Below, one piece after another: positions 26,111 to 35,325 of a DNA stretch of 64,000 nucleotides. The stretch lies in contig CALLPE010000011.1 in the NCBI GenBank assembly GCA_938015445.1, forward strand, positions 93,438 through 157,437. Reading direction: 5' to 3'. Made by a program: the position numbers and the translations under genes. Within the stretch, counting starts at the first letter, position 1, and the number at the start of each line of letters is the position of its first letter. The notes under the pieces were generated by a model. It did not search any database. It was not told where the DNA came from and saw only the letters and a list, made by a program, of their open reading frames with translations. The stretch comes from an uncultured Pirellulales bacterium (lineage in GTDB: Bacteria; Planctomycetota; Planctomycetia; Pirellulales; Thermoguttaceae).

Positions 26111-27463
26111 ATGGGTTTACCACAGGTGGTCATTGTGGGTCGGCCGAACGTAGGCAAGTCCAGCATACTGAACTGGCTTGCTGGACGGCGGGTGGCAGTG
26201 GTCGATCCCACGGCCGGGGTGACGCGCGACCGGGTAAGCCACTTGGTGGAGGTCAAAGGCCGGTTTGTCGAGTTGGTCGATACCGGCGGGATTGGCATCG
26301 ACGACCCCGACAAGCTCACCGACCACATCCAACGGCAGATCGACATCGCCATCGACTCGGCGGCGGTGATCCTCTTCGTGGTGGACACCCGCGCCGGAGT
26401 GACCGCGCTGGATCGGGAGGTGGACCAGCGGCTCCGGCGGGTAAAAGCGCCGGTGCTGTGCGTGGCCAACAAGACCGACCACGAGAAGCTGGAAGCGCAG
26501 GTAGGCGAGTTCGAGGTTTTCGGGCGCCAGGTGGTGGCAGTCAGTGCCGAGCAGCATCGCGGCAAGGACCGGTTGCTGGAGGCCGTCGCCGCACTGCTGC
26601 CCCCCGACCTTGACGAGCGGTCGCCCCCGGCTGCCGAGATGAAACTGGCGATTGTCGGTCGGCGAAACGTGGGCAAGAGTACGTTCGTCAACACGCTGGT
26701 GCAACAGGAGCGGCTGATCGTCAGCGAAGTGCCCGGTACTACCCGCGATAGCATCGACGTGCGCTTCGAGCTGGATGGCAAACCGCTGGTGGCCATCGAT
26801 ACGCCCGGCTTCCGCCGCGCCAAGTCGATCGCTACCGACATCGACTTTTACAGCACGGTGCGGGCCGAGCGCAGCATCCGCCGCGCGGATGTGGTGCTGC
26901 TGTTTTTCGACTGCACGCAGCCCATAAGCAAAGTCGATAAGCAACTGTGCCACTATATCGCCGAGCAATACAAGCCGTGCATCTTCGTGGTCAACAAGTG
27001 GGATTTAATGGCCGGGCAGATTCCCACCTCCAAGTGGGTTGACTATCTGCGCGACACTTTTCGCAGTATGCGTTACGTGCCTGTTGCGATCATCAGCGGC
27101 AAGACCGGCACAAATATCAAGAGTATGCTCAGGCGTGCACAGGCGCTGTTCAAGCAGGCCCAAAGTCGGGTGAGCACCAGCCGGCTGAACAAGGTGCTTC
27201 AAGACGCTATCCAGCGCAATCCACCGCCTTCGACGCGCAGTCTGTCGCCCCGCATCTACTACGCCACTCAGGTGGCTGCCGCTCCGCCCACGGTAGTCGT
27301 GTTTTGCAACAATCCCGCGGCGATTCCGCAGACTTATCGCCAGTTCCTGCTGAACGCCTTCCGGCAGAACCTGCCGTTTGCCGAAGTGCCTATTAAGCTC
27401 TATTTTCGCAGCCGCAGCAAGGCCCAGGCTTACGAGAAACTCGAGCCTGGCCCGGCCGAATGA
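26111..27463 (+). CDS. der: Ribosome biogenesis GTPase Der
   Basis: Der (EngA) has two tandem GTPase domains and a KH-like tail and is needed for 50S maturation. First domain: GRPNVGKSS (G1), GVTRDR (G2), DTGGIG (G3), NKTD (G4). Second: GRRNVGKST, GTTRDSID, DTPGFRR, NKWD. The KH-like tail is seen around APPTVVVFCNNPAAIP. Length of 450 residues is normal. The ribosome site is weak. It follows the secreted protein gene closely, though the two functions are unrelated. Confidence 0.95.
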   Translation: MGLPQVVIVGRPNVGKSSILNWLAGRRVAVVDPTAGVTRDRVSHLVEVKGRFVELVDTGGIGIDDPDKLTDHIQRQIDIAIDSAAVILFVVDTRAGVTALDREVDQRLRRVKAPVLCVANKTDHEKLEAQVGEFEVFGRQVVAVSAEQHRGKDRLLEAVAALLPPDLDERSPPAAEMKLAIVGRRNVGKSTFVNTLVQQERLIVSEVPGTTRDSIDVRFELDGKPLVAIDTPGFRRAKSIATDIDFYSTVRAERSIRRADVVLLFFDCTQPISKVDKQLCHYIAEQYKPCIFVVNKWDLMAGQIPTSKWVDYLRDTFRSMRYVPVAIISGKTGTNIKSMLRRAQALFKQAQSRVSTSRLNKVLQDAIQRNPPPSTRSLSPRIYYATQVAAAPPTVVVFCNNPAAIPQTYRQFLLNAFRQNLPFAEVPIKLYFRSRSKAQAYEKLEPGPAE

Positions 27464-27760
27464 CCGCCCGCGGCCCAAGGGCTGTCGCGGCCGAGCCGGA
27501 CGACCAGTGTTGCCGGTCCATTTACCGGCAACCTACGAGGCGTGACTTCCCGGGGCAAAACCCGGGGCGAAACACTGCCACGCATCAGGTAGCGCGACTG
27601 GTGTGCCCTGCGGCGCATCTCAGCTTCCGGCACGCTGGGACCCGAAGCGCGAACAGCGCACTACAAGTGGCGAAATACAGCCCTCGTTACAAGTTGGCTT
27701 GCAATCCGACTCGGCAACAGGCCCGATGCTCATCTGCGCGCCGAATCGTCCATAAGCTGC
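27464..27760. other. Convergent intergenic region with hairpins
   Basis: Between der and the kinase gene. GTTGCCGGT (27509-27517) pairs exactly with ACCGGCAAC (27524-27532) across a six-base loop. It is a possible terminator for der, but no T-tract follows. A second GC-rich palindrome around CCCGGG follows within 30 bases. Confidence 0.45.
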
Positions 27761-30694
27761 TCAATCCCATGCTTGGACGTCCGGAAGCGCGGCATTAGGT
27801 TTGTTGGCCGAAGTTGGCGTGCTGTACGAGGGCCAATCGGCAGTGGTTGGAGCATCGCTGGGCGGCAAGGACTTCGGCCCAGGTGGGCTGGCAGCCCCTG
27901 GCGGCGAAGTGTCCTCGCCGAACGCTTGCGGCAGGTCGGCGTGTTGCATTCCCGCGTTCTGCCCGTCGGCAGCCGCACCGATGGCTGGATTATCCGGTGC
28001 GTCCAGCAAGCGATAGTTATTGGGCAATACTGCATGAAGAGGCGCGCCGGGCCGAGGCAAAACGGAGCGGTCCCATCGCAAGCCAGTGCGGGCGGGAGCC
28101 GATTCGCCACGGGCCTGTAACATCGTCGCCCACTGCTCGTAGCCGATCGTCACAGGCGGCGTCTGCCGCTCCAGGTCGTCGATCGTCCAGCACTGGTCGA
28201 ACCCTTCCAGGAAGGAGCCTTCGCCGTGCCACACGATGCGTTTGCTCAACTCCTCGAGGCTTCCTTTGCCAGTCTGTCGTATCAGCGGGTGTTCCGCCGT
28301 GCCGATCAGTATGCTGTCTTCGCAGCGCACTTCCACCGGCAATTGATACGGTTTGTCGATGCCGGCTTGCAACTCGCAAATGCCATGCGGCACCACCGCC
28401 GTCAAATGCCGCAAAGTGATGGCAATTGCCTGCGAAGGTGCCGGCTCGCTGCCTGCGCCGGCGGCCCTGAGCAAAGGCTCGCTTATGGCCAGCAGCCCGT
28501 TGCGCCACACCAGTTGCACCGGCTGCGACGCTTCGACGTGCAGCAAGGCCGCTTCGCCCCGGGCAACGCAATCTTCCAGCGTGATCAGGGCGCCGTTTCC
28601 GTTGGCCTTGGTTGCTGCGCTGTTTTCGGCTGCCCGCGGTTTGACGCGAAACAGAGCCGTTTCCAGCACATCGCTCGCCAACGCCGACGGCCCGCGGACG
28701 GTCAACCAACACTTATTCAGTTCCACGGTCTTGCCGGGAGTAAGTTCCATCAGAGTCCATTGCCCGGCAGCCTCCAACGGCACGTTCAACTCCAGTGCCA
28801 AATTGACCAGCGTCAGTCGCTCGCCGGCGAAACTGAGCATTCCCAGCGAGTTTTCGGCCACATACGACGGGCTGGGGCGAAAGACGATGATCGGGCTATA
28901 GCCCTTCCCGCCGCGGATAGTCATCCGCTGGTTGGGCAGTTGAATGGGTTTGGTCAATTCCTGCGGCCCGTTGAAACGCAACTCTATTGTGTTACCCTCG
29001 CCCTTGCGAGCCGCTTCCACCGCCTTTTCCAGACTGGTATAGCAGCGGGCCGCGCCGCCCACGCCATCGACCACCAGCGGCCCGCCTGTGGCAGCGGAAT
29101 CGCTGGGCGCAAGTGCTAAGCCAGAAACAGGCATACCCGACGGCTCGCGAGCACCTTTCGTGTTGTTGGTTGGCGGTTGAGGCGCGCTTTCCTCGCCGCC
29201 TTGGGTGCTGGTTTTTGCTGAAGTAGGGATTTCTGAAGCCCCGGGCTTAGCCTGCTGCGCCCCAGAGGGCTGCGGCTGGTCGATTGAAGTCTCCGCAACC
29301 ACCGACTGCGCGCCGGAAGGTTCGACAGCCTGCGACTGCTCTTGAGGCGGACGTTGTTTGTCCTCAGAGGCGGCCCCCCCCGCGCTGGCCGGCTCCGGCT
29401 GGCTACCGGAAAAACTGCTCGCCTCGCCTTGCAGCCCCAGCGTAAGCGGCGGCGCAGTCCGCTGATTCTTAGCGGGCTGCTCCTCATTCCAGGCGTCCAG
29501 CGTCCACACCACTTGCAACGCCGCTACGATGACCACCAGCGCCACCGCCGAGCACAGCCAGGGAAAGTGACGATACACGAATGGCTGTTTGCGATCGGCC
29601 ATGGATGCCAGATAGCGGCTGACCGTCCCGCCTAAAGGCAACCCGTACAACCGAGCCAACGAAATCAGCTCGGCTATTAGGTCGCCAGGCGTGGCGTACC
29701 GATGGCGCGGGTCTTTGGCCAGCAGCTTGCGGAGTATGCGGTTTACCTCCTCGGGCAGGTCCGGCCGGAACTGTCGCACGTCGGGTGGTTGGTCCCCTTG
29801 ATGCTGAAGCAACTTCTGGAGCACCGTGCCTTCGGGAAACGGCGGGCGACCGGTAAGCATGAAGTAGAACGTGCATCCCAGCGAATACAGGTCGCTGCGC
29901 ACGTCGGCGCTGCGCGGGTCGCGGGCCTGTTCGGGCGAGATGTAATCGAACGTGCCCAGGGTCACCCCGCTGGCGGTCAGGTCGGCGGCGGCATCCGACT
30001 GTCGTAACCGGGCAAGCCCCAAGTCGATCAGTTTCGCCCGACCGTCCGGCGTCACCAGGATGTTCGAGGGCTTGATGTCGCGGTGAACTACATCGCGGCT
30101 AGCGGCATGAGCCAACGCCTCTGCCACTTGCACGGTGTAGTAGATAGCTTCGGCCAGGGGCAGCGGGCCGCGCTGCTCGACCATGGTGCGGATGTTCACC
30201 CCCTCGATGAACTCGAAGGCTATGTATTGCAGACCCGATTCCTCGCCCACATGATACACCCGCGCTATGTTCTCGTGGTCCAGCCTAGCGGCCGATTGGG
30301 CCTCGTTCTGGAACCGCAGCCGGGTATCTTGATCGGCGGCTTGTTCGGGCGGAAGCACTTTCAGCGCCACGATGCGTCCCAATCGGGTATCGCGCGCGCG
30401 AAACACTCGCCCCATCCCACCCCCGCCCACAAACTGCAACAGCTCGAAATGCCCCAGCATGTCGCCGGGCAACAATTTGCCTTGCGACAACCGCGAAGCG
30501 GTCTCTGCGGGCTTGTCGGGCGGCTGTATGGGCGGTTGGCGCGAAATGATTGTCGGCTGGTTGTCCTGAACAGGTATCACCCCGCCCAACACTTGCGGCG
30601 TGCGCTGCGAACTGCCCGACAAGCCCCCTTGGCTTTGCAGTCCGTCCTGGACAGATTGCTGCTGGGCGCGAATGCTCGATGACGTGCCGCTCAT
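27761..30694 (-). CDS. Membrane-anchored Ser/Thr protein kinase with large outer domain
   Basis: A PknB-type kinase of 977 residues. Kinase domain about 82-350: Gly loop VGGGGMGRVF (89-98), Lys112 in VALKVL, HRD 204-206 in VVHRDIKPSN, and DLG (224-226) where DFG is usual. One transmembrane segment lies at 379-397 (LCSAVALVVIVAALQVVW). It is followed by about 150 residues rich in Ser, Gln, Pro and Ala, then a domain of about 350 residues with beta-helix-like regularity that should lie outside the membrane. It probably senses a surface or periplasmic signal. ATG has GAGG at five bases. No dedicated phosphatase is adjacent. Confidence 0.88.
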   Translation of the reverse strand: MSGTSSSIRAQQQSVQDGLQSQGGLSGSSQRTPQVLGGVIPVQDNQPTIISRQPPIQPPDKPAETASRLSQGKLLPGDMLGHFELLQFVGGGGMGRVFRARDTRLGRIVALKVLPPEQAADQDTRLRFQNEAQSAARLDHENIARVYHVGEESGLQYIAFEFIEGVNIRTMVEQRGPLPLAEAIYYTVQVAEALAHAASRDVVHRDIKPSNILVTPDGRAKLIDLGLARLRQSDAAADLTASGVTLGTFDYISPEQARDPRSADVRSDLYSLGCTFYFMLTGRPPFPEGTVLQKLLQHQGDQPPDVRQFRPDLPEEVNRILRKLLAKDPRHRYATPGDLIAELISLARLYGLPLGGTVSRYLASMADRKQPFVYRHFPWLCSAVALVVIVAALQVVWTLDAWNEEQPAKNQRTAPPLTLGLQGEASSFSGSQPEPASAGGAASEDKQRPPQEQSQAVEPSGAQSVVAETSIDQPQPSGAQQAKPGASEIPTSAKTSTQGGEESAPQPPTNNTKGAREPSGMPVSGLALAPSDSAATGGPLVVDGVGGAARCYTSLEKAVEAARKGEGNTIELRFNGPQELTKPIQLPNQRMTIRGGKGYSPIIVFRPSPSYVAENSLGMLSFAGERLTLVNLALELNVPLEAAGQWTLMELTPGKTVELNKCWLTVRGPSALASDVLETALFRVKPRAAENSAATKANGNGALITLEDCVARGEAALLHVEASQPVQLVWRNGLLAISEPLLRAAGAGSEPAPSQAIAITLRHLTAVVPHGICELQAGIDKPYQLPVEVRCEDSILIGTAEHPLIRQTGKGSLEELSKRIVWHGEGSFLEGFDQCWTIDDLERQTPPVTIGYEQWATMLQARGESAPARTGLRWDRSVLPRPGAPLHAVLPNNYRLLDAPDNPAIGAAADGQNAGMQHADLPQAFGEDTSPPGAASPPGPKSLPPSDAPTTADWPSYSTPTSANKPNAALPDVQAWD

Positions 30695-31225
30695 CGGTTC
30701 CTCGTAGCTGACCGATCGGCCTTGATACCACCTTGCCGCCGCCCGAAACTCGCTTTACGACCTCGGCTTCCTGCCGGCTCTAGCACGTCGCCCCCGCAAC
30801 GGCGGCCAGTTCAGCGATTCCTCCGCCAGCAACCCACTGCCCGAGAGAAGAGAAACTCGTTGCCGACCTCCTTGATGATACTCCGGCAGGGGGAGAGCGT
30901 CAACCAGTTGCAACGCTCCACGGTTTGCCCGACGCTTGACGTATGCACCGACACGTTGCAAAATTCTGTGGTATCCGGTGATGCAACAACGGTACAAGCT
31001 TTGCCGAGGGGCCACCGGGCCACTCAAGCCCCAGGGAAACTGGCAGCCTTGTACCATGTGTTGTATCGGAGCGCCGCTCCGACAATGACGCACATCGCAG
31101 CGGTGTAGCAGGCCCGCGCGTATGGCGATTTGGACGCGTAGGGCGAGCCGGGCCCGTATGGCGATTTGACTGACGCCGACCATCGCCATCACACGCCCGA
31201 AAGGCACGCTCTAAACTCGGTATCC
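30695..31225. other. Non-coding interval upstream of tRNA-Ser
   Basis: No gene seen in about 530 bases. A 14-bp direct repeat, CGTATGGCGATTTG, occurs at 31119-31132 and 31155-31168 (period 36). Confidence 0.4.
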
Positions 31226-31308
31226 GGAGGGTACGCGAATGGTTAGCAGCCTGACTCGAAATCAGGTGCCGGCATAGCCGGTTGAGGGTTCGAATCCCTT
31301 GCCCTCCG
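31226..31308 (+). tRNA. tRNA-Ser (anticodon CGA)
   Basis: A full cloverleaf can be drawn. The acceptor stem GGAGGGT pairs with GCCCTCC at 31301-31307. The anticodon stem CCTGA/TCAGG encloses loop CTCGAAA with anticodon CGA at 31257-31259. There is a long variable arm (GCCGG/CCGGT) typical of type II tRNAs and a T-arm GAGGGTTCGAATCCCTT. The discriminator is G and CCA is not encoded. Confidence 0.95.
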
Positions 31309-31311
31309 CTG

Positions 31312-31372
31312 GGTCGTTATAAATAAGTCCTTATAAAAAAAGCCCTTATAAAAATGAGTCCTTATAAATTGG
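31312..31372. repeat. Four-copy tandem array of about 15 bp
   Basis: The phrase GTCCTTATAAA (with small changes: GTCGTTATAAA, GCCCTTATAAA) is repeated four times at 15-17 bp spacing directly after the tRNA-Ser gene. Confidence 0.85.
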
Positions 31373-31398
31373 AACTCATCAACGGGTTCTGACAACGT

Positions 31399-31444
31399 TT
31401 CCCTTGGGCCTTCCTCCCCACTTCCCTTGGTCCTTCCTTCCCAC
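31399..31444. repeat. 23-bp tandem duplication
   Basis: TTCCCTTGGKCCTTCC plus seven further bases is repeated at 31399-31421 and 31422-31444 with a few differences. It lies between the tRNA and the stop of the DUF1559 gene. Confidence 0.8.
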
Positions 31445-31480
31445 TGCCTGCCGAGTGGTTGCGTGTAAACCAATCTCGGC

Positions 31481-32248
31481 TCATTGTTGGCCGATGCGTT
31501 CGCCGCCGGCTGGGGTGAACATCGCCCGCAGCACCTTTTCGTCGGTGTCCCGCTGAACCATACGGACGCTGCCGTCGAAAAAGGACGCCAGGAACCCTTG
31601 GGCGTAAGGTCCGTCCAGACCTGCTAAGGGCTTCTTCGGGTCGTAGCTGAGGTCTTCCGGCTTGGTCCACACGACGGCGTGGCTGTCGGCGACCTCGACG
31701 ATCATGATGGTGTTGCTCACGCCATCATTGATGTCGGCCGCTTTGAGCGGCTTGTCGGCGGAGAACGCGGCTTCTTTGCCCACTGGCAACACGTAGTTGG
31801 TCATGCCCGGTTCTTTCAGCTTCGAGCCGGGCGATTTGAACACGGCAGGAATTTCGGCAATGAGCTTCTTATTGTGCGGGCTATCCCAGGGTTCATCGAG
31901 TTTGAACTTGTTGTATAGCTCTTTCCCTTCCAAGTACGGCAGAAGATGGACGCGCCAGCTCAGCAGCGGCGTGCCCTGCTTGTCGTAGCTGGCCGGCGCA
32001 GGAAACTGATTGTGGGTTGCCTCGTAATTGTGCATTGCCACAGCAAGTTGTCTGAGGTTGTTCGCCGATCGCGTACGGCGAGCTGCATCGCGCGCTTGCA
32101 AAAGTGCCTCCAGTGGATTGGGCGGCTGAAGGCCGGGCTGGGCCGACGATTGGCCACTTCGCTGAGCGTCTGGGGCAGCACTAACCAGCGGACAAACTTG
32201 CAACGCCGACAACACAAGTACTGGCGCACAGATCCGAAGCAATCGCAT
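31481..32248 (-). CDS. DUF1559 domain protein without prepilin leader
   Basis: A 255-residue protein with an ordinary signal peptide (LLRICAPVLVLSALQVCPLVSA) in place of the GFTLVE prepilin leader seen in most DUF1559 proteins. The core is recognisable: SANNLRQLAVAMHNYEATHNQFPA, LLSWRVHLLPYLEG and NDGVSNTIMIVEV, then FFDGSVRMV near the end. ATG 32248 is chosen because AAGGAG lies eight bases before it; a GTG at 32257 would be too close. The family is hugely expanded in planctomycetes, and its role is uncertain. The upstream region holds a 21-bp direct repeat. Confidence 0.82.
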   Translation of the reverse strand: MRLLRICAPVLVLSALQVCPLVSAAPDAQRSGQSSAQPGLQPPNPLEALLQARDAARRTRSANNLRQLAVAMHNYEATHNQFPAPASYDKQGTPLLSWRVHLLPYLEGKELYNKFKLDEPWDSPHNKKLIAEIPAVFKSPGSKLKEPGMTNYVLPVGKEAAFSADKPLKAADINDGVSNTIMIVEVADSHAVVWTKPEDLSYDPKKPLAGLDGPYAQGFLASFFDGSVRMVQRDTDEKVLRAMFTPAGGERIGQQ

Positions 32249-32309
32249 TTGCTGCACTCCTTGAACTAGTGGGTGGGCGACAAAGACCGCAGCGGCCTCC
32301 TGAGACGCG

Positions 32310-32355
32310 AAAGAAATACGGCTTATATAGGTTAAAAGAAATACGGCTTGTATAG
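32310..32355. repeat. 21-bp direct repeat upstream of the DUF1559 gene
   Basis: AAAGAAATACGGCTTRTATAG occurs at 32310-32330 and 32335-32355 with one difference (period 25). Read on the minus strand, each copy ends with a TATA-rich stretch that could be part of a promoter for the DUF1559 gene. Confidence 0.85.
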
Positions 32356-32564
32356 ATTGCGGCCATTATACAGCACCGCTGCCAGGCAGCCAGGCAGCAA
32401 CGAAAACTTGTCTAGCCATACGCCGCGGCCTAGAATGACCTCGCTCAGCACGCGCCGATGAAAAATCACCACGCAGTTGCTCGGCGTTTGTGTGGAGGGC
32501 GAGGGCCGTTGGCCTCGCCGGGAGTTTTTTCCGCCAAGGGAAACGAGCTTTGGGAGGTTGTAAG

Positions 32565-33572
32565 ATGAACGGTTTCGATCGTCGTCGGTTCTTGCAGGCA
32601 GCACTGGCATCGTTGGGTGCCGCCGGATGTGGCGCATCGGTATTGGCCGCGCAAGAGGATAGTTCGGCCGGGCTGCCCACCCGACCGCTGGGAAAAACTG
32701 GCCAGCGGGTATCGATCATCGGTCTGGGCGGTTTCCACATCGGCACCTGCGAGGAAAAGGAGGCGGTGGCCATCATGCACGAGGCCATCGACGAAGGCCT
32801 GACCTTTTTCGACAACTCGTGGGATTATCACATGGGCGGCAGCGAGGAGAAGATGGGAAAAGCCCTTTCGACAGGCGGCCGCCGCCACAAGGTGTTCCTG
32901 ATGACCAAGTGCTGCGCCCGCGACTACAAGACTGCCCGCCAGCACCTGGAAGACAGCCTCCGCCGCCTGAAGACCGACGTGATCGACTTGTGGCAGTTCC
33001 ACGAAATCAACTGGGACGTGGATGCCGAGTGGCTGTTCGACCGCGGGGCGGTCCGCTGCGCGCTGGAAGCCCGACGCGAGGGGAAAGTGCGGTTCATCGG
33101 CTTCACCGGTCATAAAGACTACTCGCACATGCTCAAGACCTTACAGCGCCAGTACGAGTGGGAGGGCAAACCGTTCCACTGGGATACCATCCAGATGCCG
33201 CTCAATCTGTTGGACGCCCACTACCGCCCGTTCCAGAAACACCTGTTGCCAGAAGCGGTCAAGCGCGAGGTGGCAGTAATCGGCATGAAGGGTCTATCGG
33301 GCGGTCTGCTGCCGGATAAGCTAGGCGTGCCGGCCGAGTTGTGCCGGCAGTTCGTGTTGTCGCTGCCTATTGCGTCGCTTATTTGCGGCATCCGTTCGCG
33401 GAAGGACCTGCGGCAGGACATCGCCGCGGCGCGGAACTTCAAGCCGCTTAATCAGGAGCGACTCGACGAACTGTTGGCCCAGGTTACGCAGCCCGGCGGC
33501 ACCGGAAAATACGAGCTATATAAGACTACCCGCTATGGCAGCGAGTACCATTTCAAACAGCACGGCGAGTAG
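32565..33572 (+). CDS. Aldo/keto reductase with Tat signal
   Basis: The protein starts with a twin-arginine leader (MNGFDRRRFLQAALASLGAAG), so it is probably folded before export. The AKR barrel follows. The catalytic tetrad is visible: Asp in FFDNSWDYH and the Tyr three residues later, Lys in VFLMTKCCA, and His in LWQFHEIN. ATG 32565 has GGGAGG upstream; the frame extends to 32490 but without similarity. About 335 residues. The substrate is unknown; exported AKRs of this type are common in planctomycetes. Confidence 0.87.
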   Translation: MNGFDRRRFLQAALASLGAAGCGASVLAAQEDSSAGLPTRPLGKTGQRVSIIGLGGFHIGTCEEKEAVAIMHEAIDEGLTFFDNSWDYHMGGSEEKMGKALSTGGRRHKVFLMTKCCARDYKTARQHLEDSLRRLKTDVIDLWQFHEINWDVDAEWLFDRGAVRCALEARREGKVRFIGFTGHKDYSHMLKTLQRQYEWEGKPFHWDTIQMPLNLLDAHYRPFQKHLLPEAVKREVAVIGMKGLSGGLLPDKLGVPAELCRQFVLSLPIASLICGIRSRKDLRQDIAAARNFKPLNQERLDELLAQVTQPGGTGKYELYKTTRYGSEYHFKQHGE

Positions 33573-33629
33573 GTCGCACACAACCTGAGGCGACTGCCGG
33601 TTCTGTTCCGCAGACGTGCAGTGTTGCCC

Positions 33630-33995
33630 TTATTGTCTCTTGTTGGGCGGAGGGCGATTCTTACCGCCTTTGTTACCGTCGATTGGCGGGGAGGGGCCCA
33701 TGACCTCCGGCGGGACGGGCGGCGGATCAAGGCGGATTTCGGGCTGGTACCCGTCCGGATAAGGAAAAGCGGGGTTGAGTCGCTGCGATTTGGGCGGCGT
33801 CGGCTCCGGTGTTTCCGGCGGCTGGGAAGGCTTCAGCGGGGCCGCCTCGTGACGACTATCCGAAAGCTCTCCCTGCTGCGCCTGCCGTGGTTGATCCGGC
33901 GATGACGACGGTTCGACCGCTTGCTCTCCCCGCCGGCAACTGGCCGACAGCAGTATCAACGCTAGCAGCAACGACCATGCTCGCCAATTAGCCAT
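33630..33995 (-). CDS. Small proline-rich lipoprotein
   Basis: From ATG 33995 the 121-residue product begins with a lipoprotein signal: MANWRAWSLLLALILLSASC, with lipobox LSAS|C. The rest is low complexity, rich in Pro, Gln, Ser and Glu (for example PPETPEPTPPKSQ and PPPVPPEVMGPSPP), and ends in a basic tail KGGKNRPPPNKRQ that could contact peptidoglycan or nucleic acid. No domain is recognised. The frame is open upstream to 34070. It lies downstream of top6A, on the same strand, by about 160 bases. Confidence 0.6.
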   Translation of the reverse strand: MANWRAWSLLLALILLSASCRRGEQAVEPSSSPDQPRQAQQGELSDSRHEAAPLKPSQPPETPEPTPPKSQRLNPAFPYPDGYQPEIRLDPPPVPPEVMGPSPPIDGNKGGKNRPPPNKRQ

Positions 33996-34155
33996 AAAGC
34001 TGTCAGAAGTCTTCAGGTCCGTCGGGTTCGCACCGCCGCCATGGGAAGTGCGGACGGTCATGTGGCGCAATTTTCCCGTTCCTCCCCAGGCGTTGCAAAT
34101 CGCCTAATATGCCCCGCAGATTACGGGAGCTGAGGCGGGCAGCCTGCGCCGCCGC

Positions 34156-35265
34156 TCAGTCTAGCCAGTCCTTATCTTTCAGCCGTTGGGGGGCGTAATA
34201 TTCGGTCACGTAGCTGATGTCCTTGCTGATCAGCGCTTCGACCTCCAGCTTAAAACCATTGTCGAGCAACTGCTTGATCTCTTTCTGCCACTGTTTCTTA
34301 TTGGCAAACCAAGGGTAGTTAGCTATTTGCCGGGCGCGTTTGCGATCGGTGTCGTTCAGGGCAATGGTAACGCTTTCCGACAAAGCACATTCTTTGAAAT
34401 CCTTCGATCGCAGGCCGAGAAACTTGGCGTCAGGAATGGCCATTCGCTGCGACTCGAAAGCCAGGTTGATCGACCCCTGCTTGATCACGCTGTAGATGTA
34501 GTATCCCCAGGGGTCGTTGTCCAGCAGGCAGAACACCGGCAGTTTCAGTTCGTTATGCAGGCGGTAGAGCATCCGCCGTACGCCGCGCGGCGGCTGGCCG
34601 GCGCCGTGGGTGAGAATGCAGTTGTGCTTTTTCCAGAACTTGTCTTCGTTGAAGCGCTGCCAAACAGTGCCCTTTTCGACGTGCAGCACGAACTTGGCCG
34701 AGCACTTTTTGAACTCCACCACTTCCGGCTCGACGATCGAAGGGATGCCGTAACCGCCGGAGCCCATCCGGGAACAGTCGATCTCATCGCCTTTGTCGAT
34801 GATCACGATGTCGCCGACCATCTCGCCGCGCTTGTCGGCGTACAGATGCAACTCCTCGCGGAGGGCCGCCAGCAGCACCTCCACGTCTTCGATGATTGTG
34901 TCGCACTCGGATTGTTCGTCGAAAGTCTCTTCCTTGGTACCTTCGATGGTATGCTTCAACAAGTAATACAAACCACGGATGCTGGTGGTCTTGCCTTGCT
35001 CGATCAACTGCACAGCTCCGCTGGCCACCAGCATGGTTTGCATGAAACTGCGGGCCTGCGAAAGATTGAACAACTGTCGGCGGTTGGTCGCCCGACCCAT
35101 CTCGATGAACCGCTTCGCCTTGTTGTAGCGGACGTTCGACAGCGATCGGGCGGGTACGTCCACGAACGGATCGCGGCCCCGCGCGGCGGACTGCGTTACG
35201 CTGTCGGCCAGCTCTACCAGGCGTTTAAGCGTCTTCTTGTCGCGCTCGGTCAATTTGACTTTCAT
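34156..35265 (-). CDS. top6A: DNA topoisomerase VI subunit A
   Basis: Top6A is the DNA-cleaving, Spo11-related subunit. It has the winged-helix start, the catalytic tyrosine region SIRGLYYLLKHT (Tyr100/Tyr101 from ATG 35265), and a Toprim domain with the Glu of KFVLHVEKGTVW and the DND triplet in VFCLLDNDPWGYYIYS for Mg2+. Length 369 residues is normal, so the subunit should be active. A TTG at 35274 is an alternative start. It follows top6B on the same strand, but 433 bases lie between them, including a dispersed repeat. Topoisomerase VI is mainly archaeal and plant, and rare in bacteria. Confidence 0.93.
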   Translation of the reverse strand: MKVKLTERDKKTLKRLVELADSVTQSAARGRDPFVDVPARSLSNVRYNKAKRFIEMGRATNRRQLFNLSQARSFMQTMLVASGAVQLIEQGKTTSIRGLYYLLKHTIEGTKEETFDEQSECDTIIEDVEVLLAALREELHLYADKRGEMVGDIVIIDKGDEIDCSRMGSGGYGIPSIVEPEVVEFKKCSAKFVLHVEKGTVWQRFNEDKFWKKHNCILTHGAGQPPRGVRRMLYRLHNELKLPVFCLLDNDPWGYYIYSVIKQGSINLAFESQRMAIPDAKFLGLRSKDFKECALSESVTIALNDTDRKRARQIANYPWFANKKQWQKEIKQLLDNGFKLEVEALISKDISYVTEYYAPQRLKDKDWLD

Positions 35266-35325
35266 GGTTCCCAAAGTCGAGTTTTAGGATATTGTCGTGA
35301 GAACAGAATTTTCAAAAAACCACCA

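Noticed and set aside
31312-31444. CRISPR-like array next to tRNA-Ser
   Set aside because: Repeat units are only 11-23 bp, spacers are almost absent, and no cas gene is in the window.
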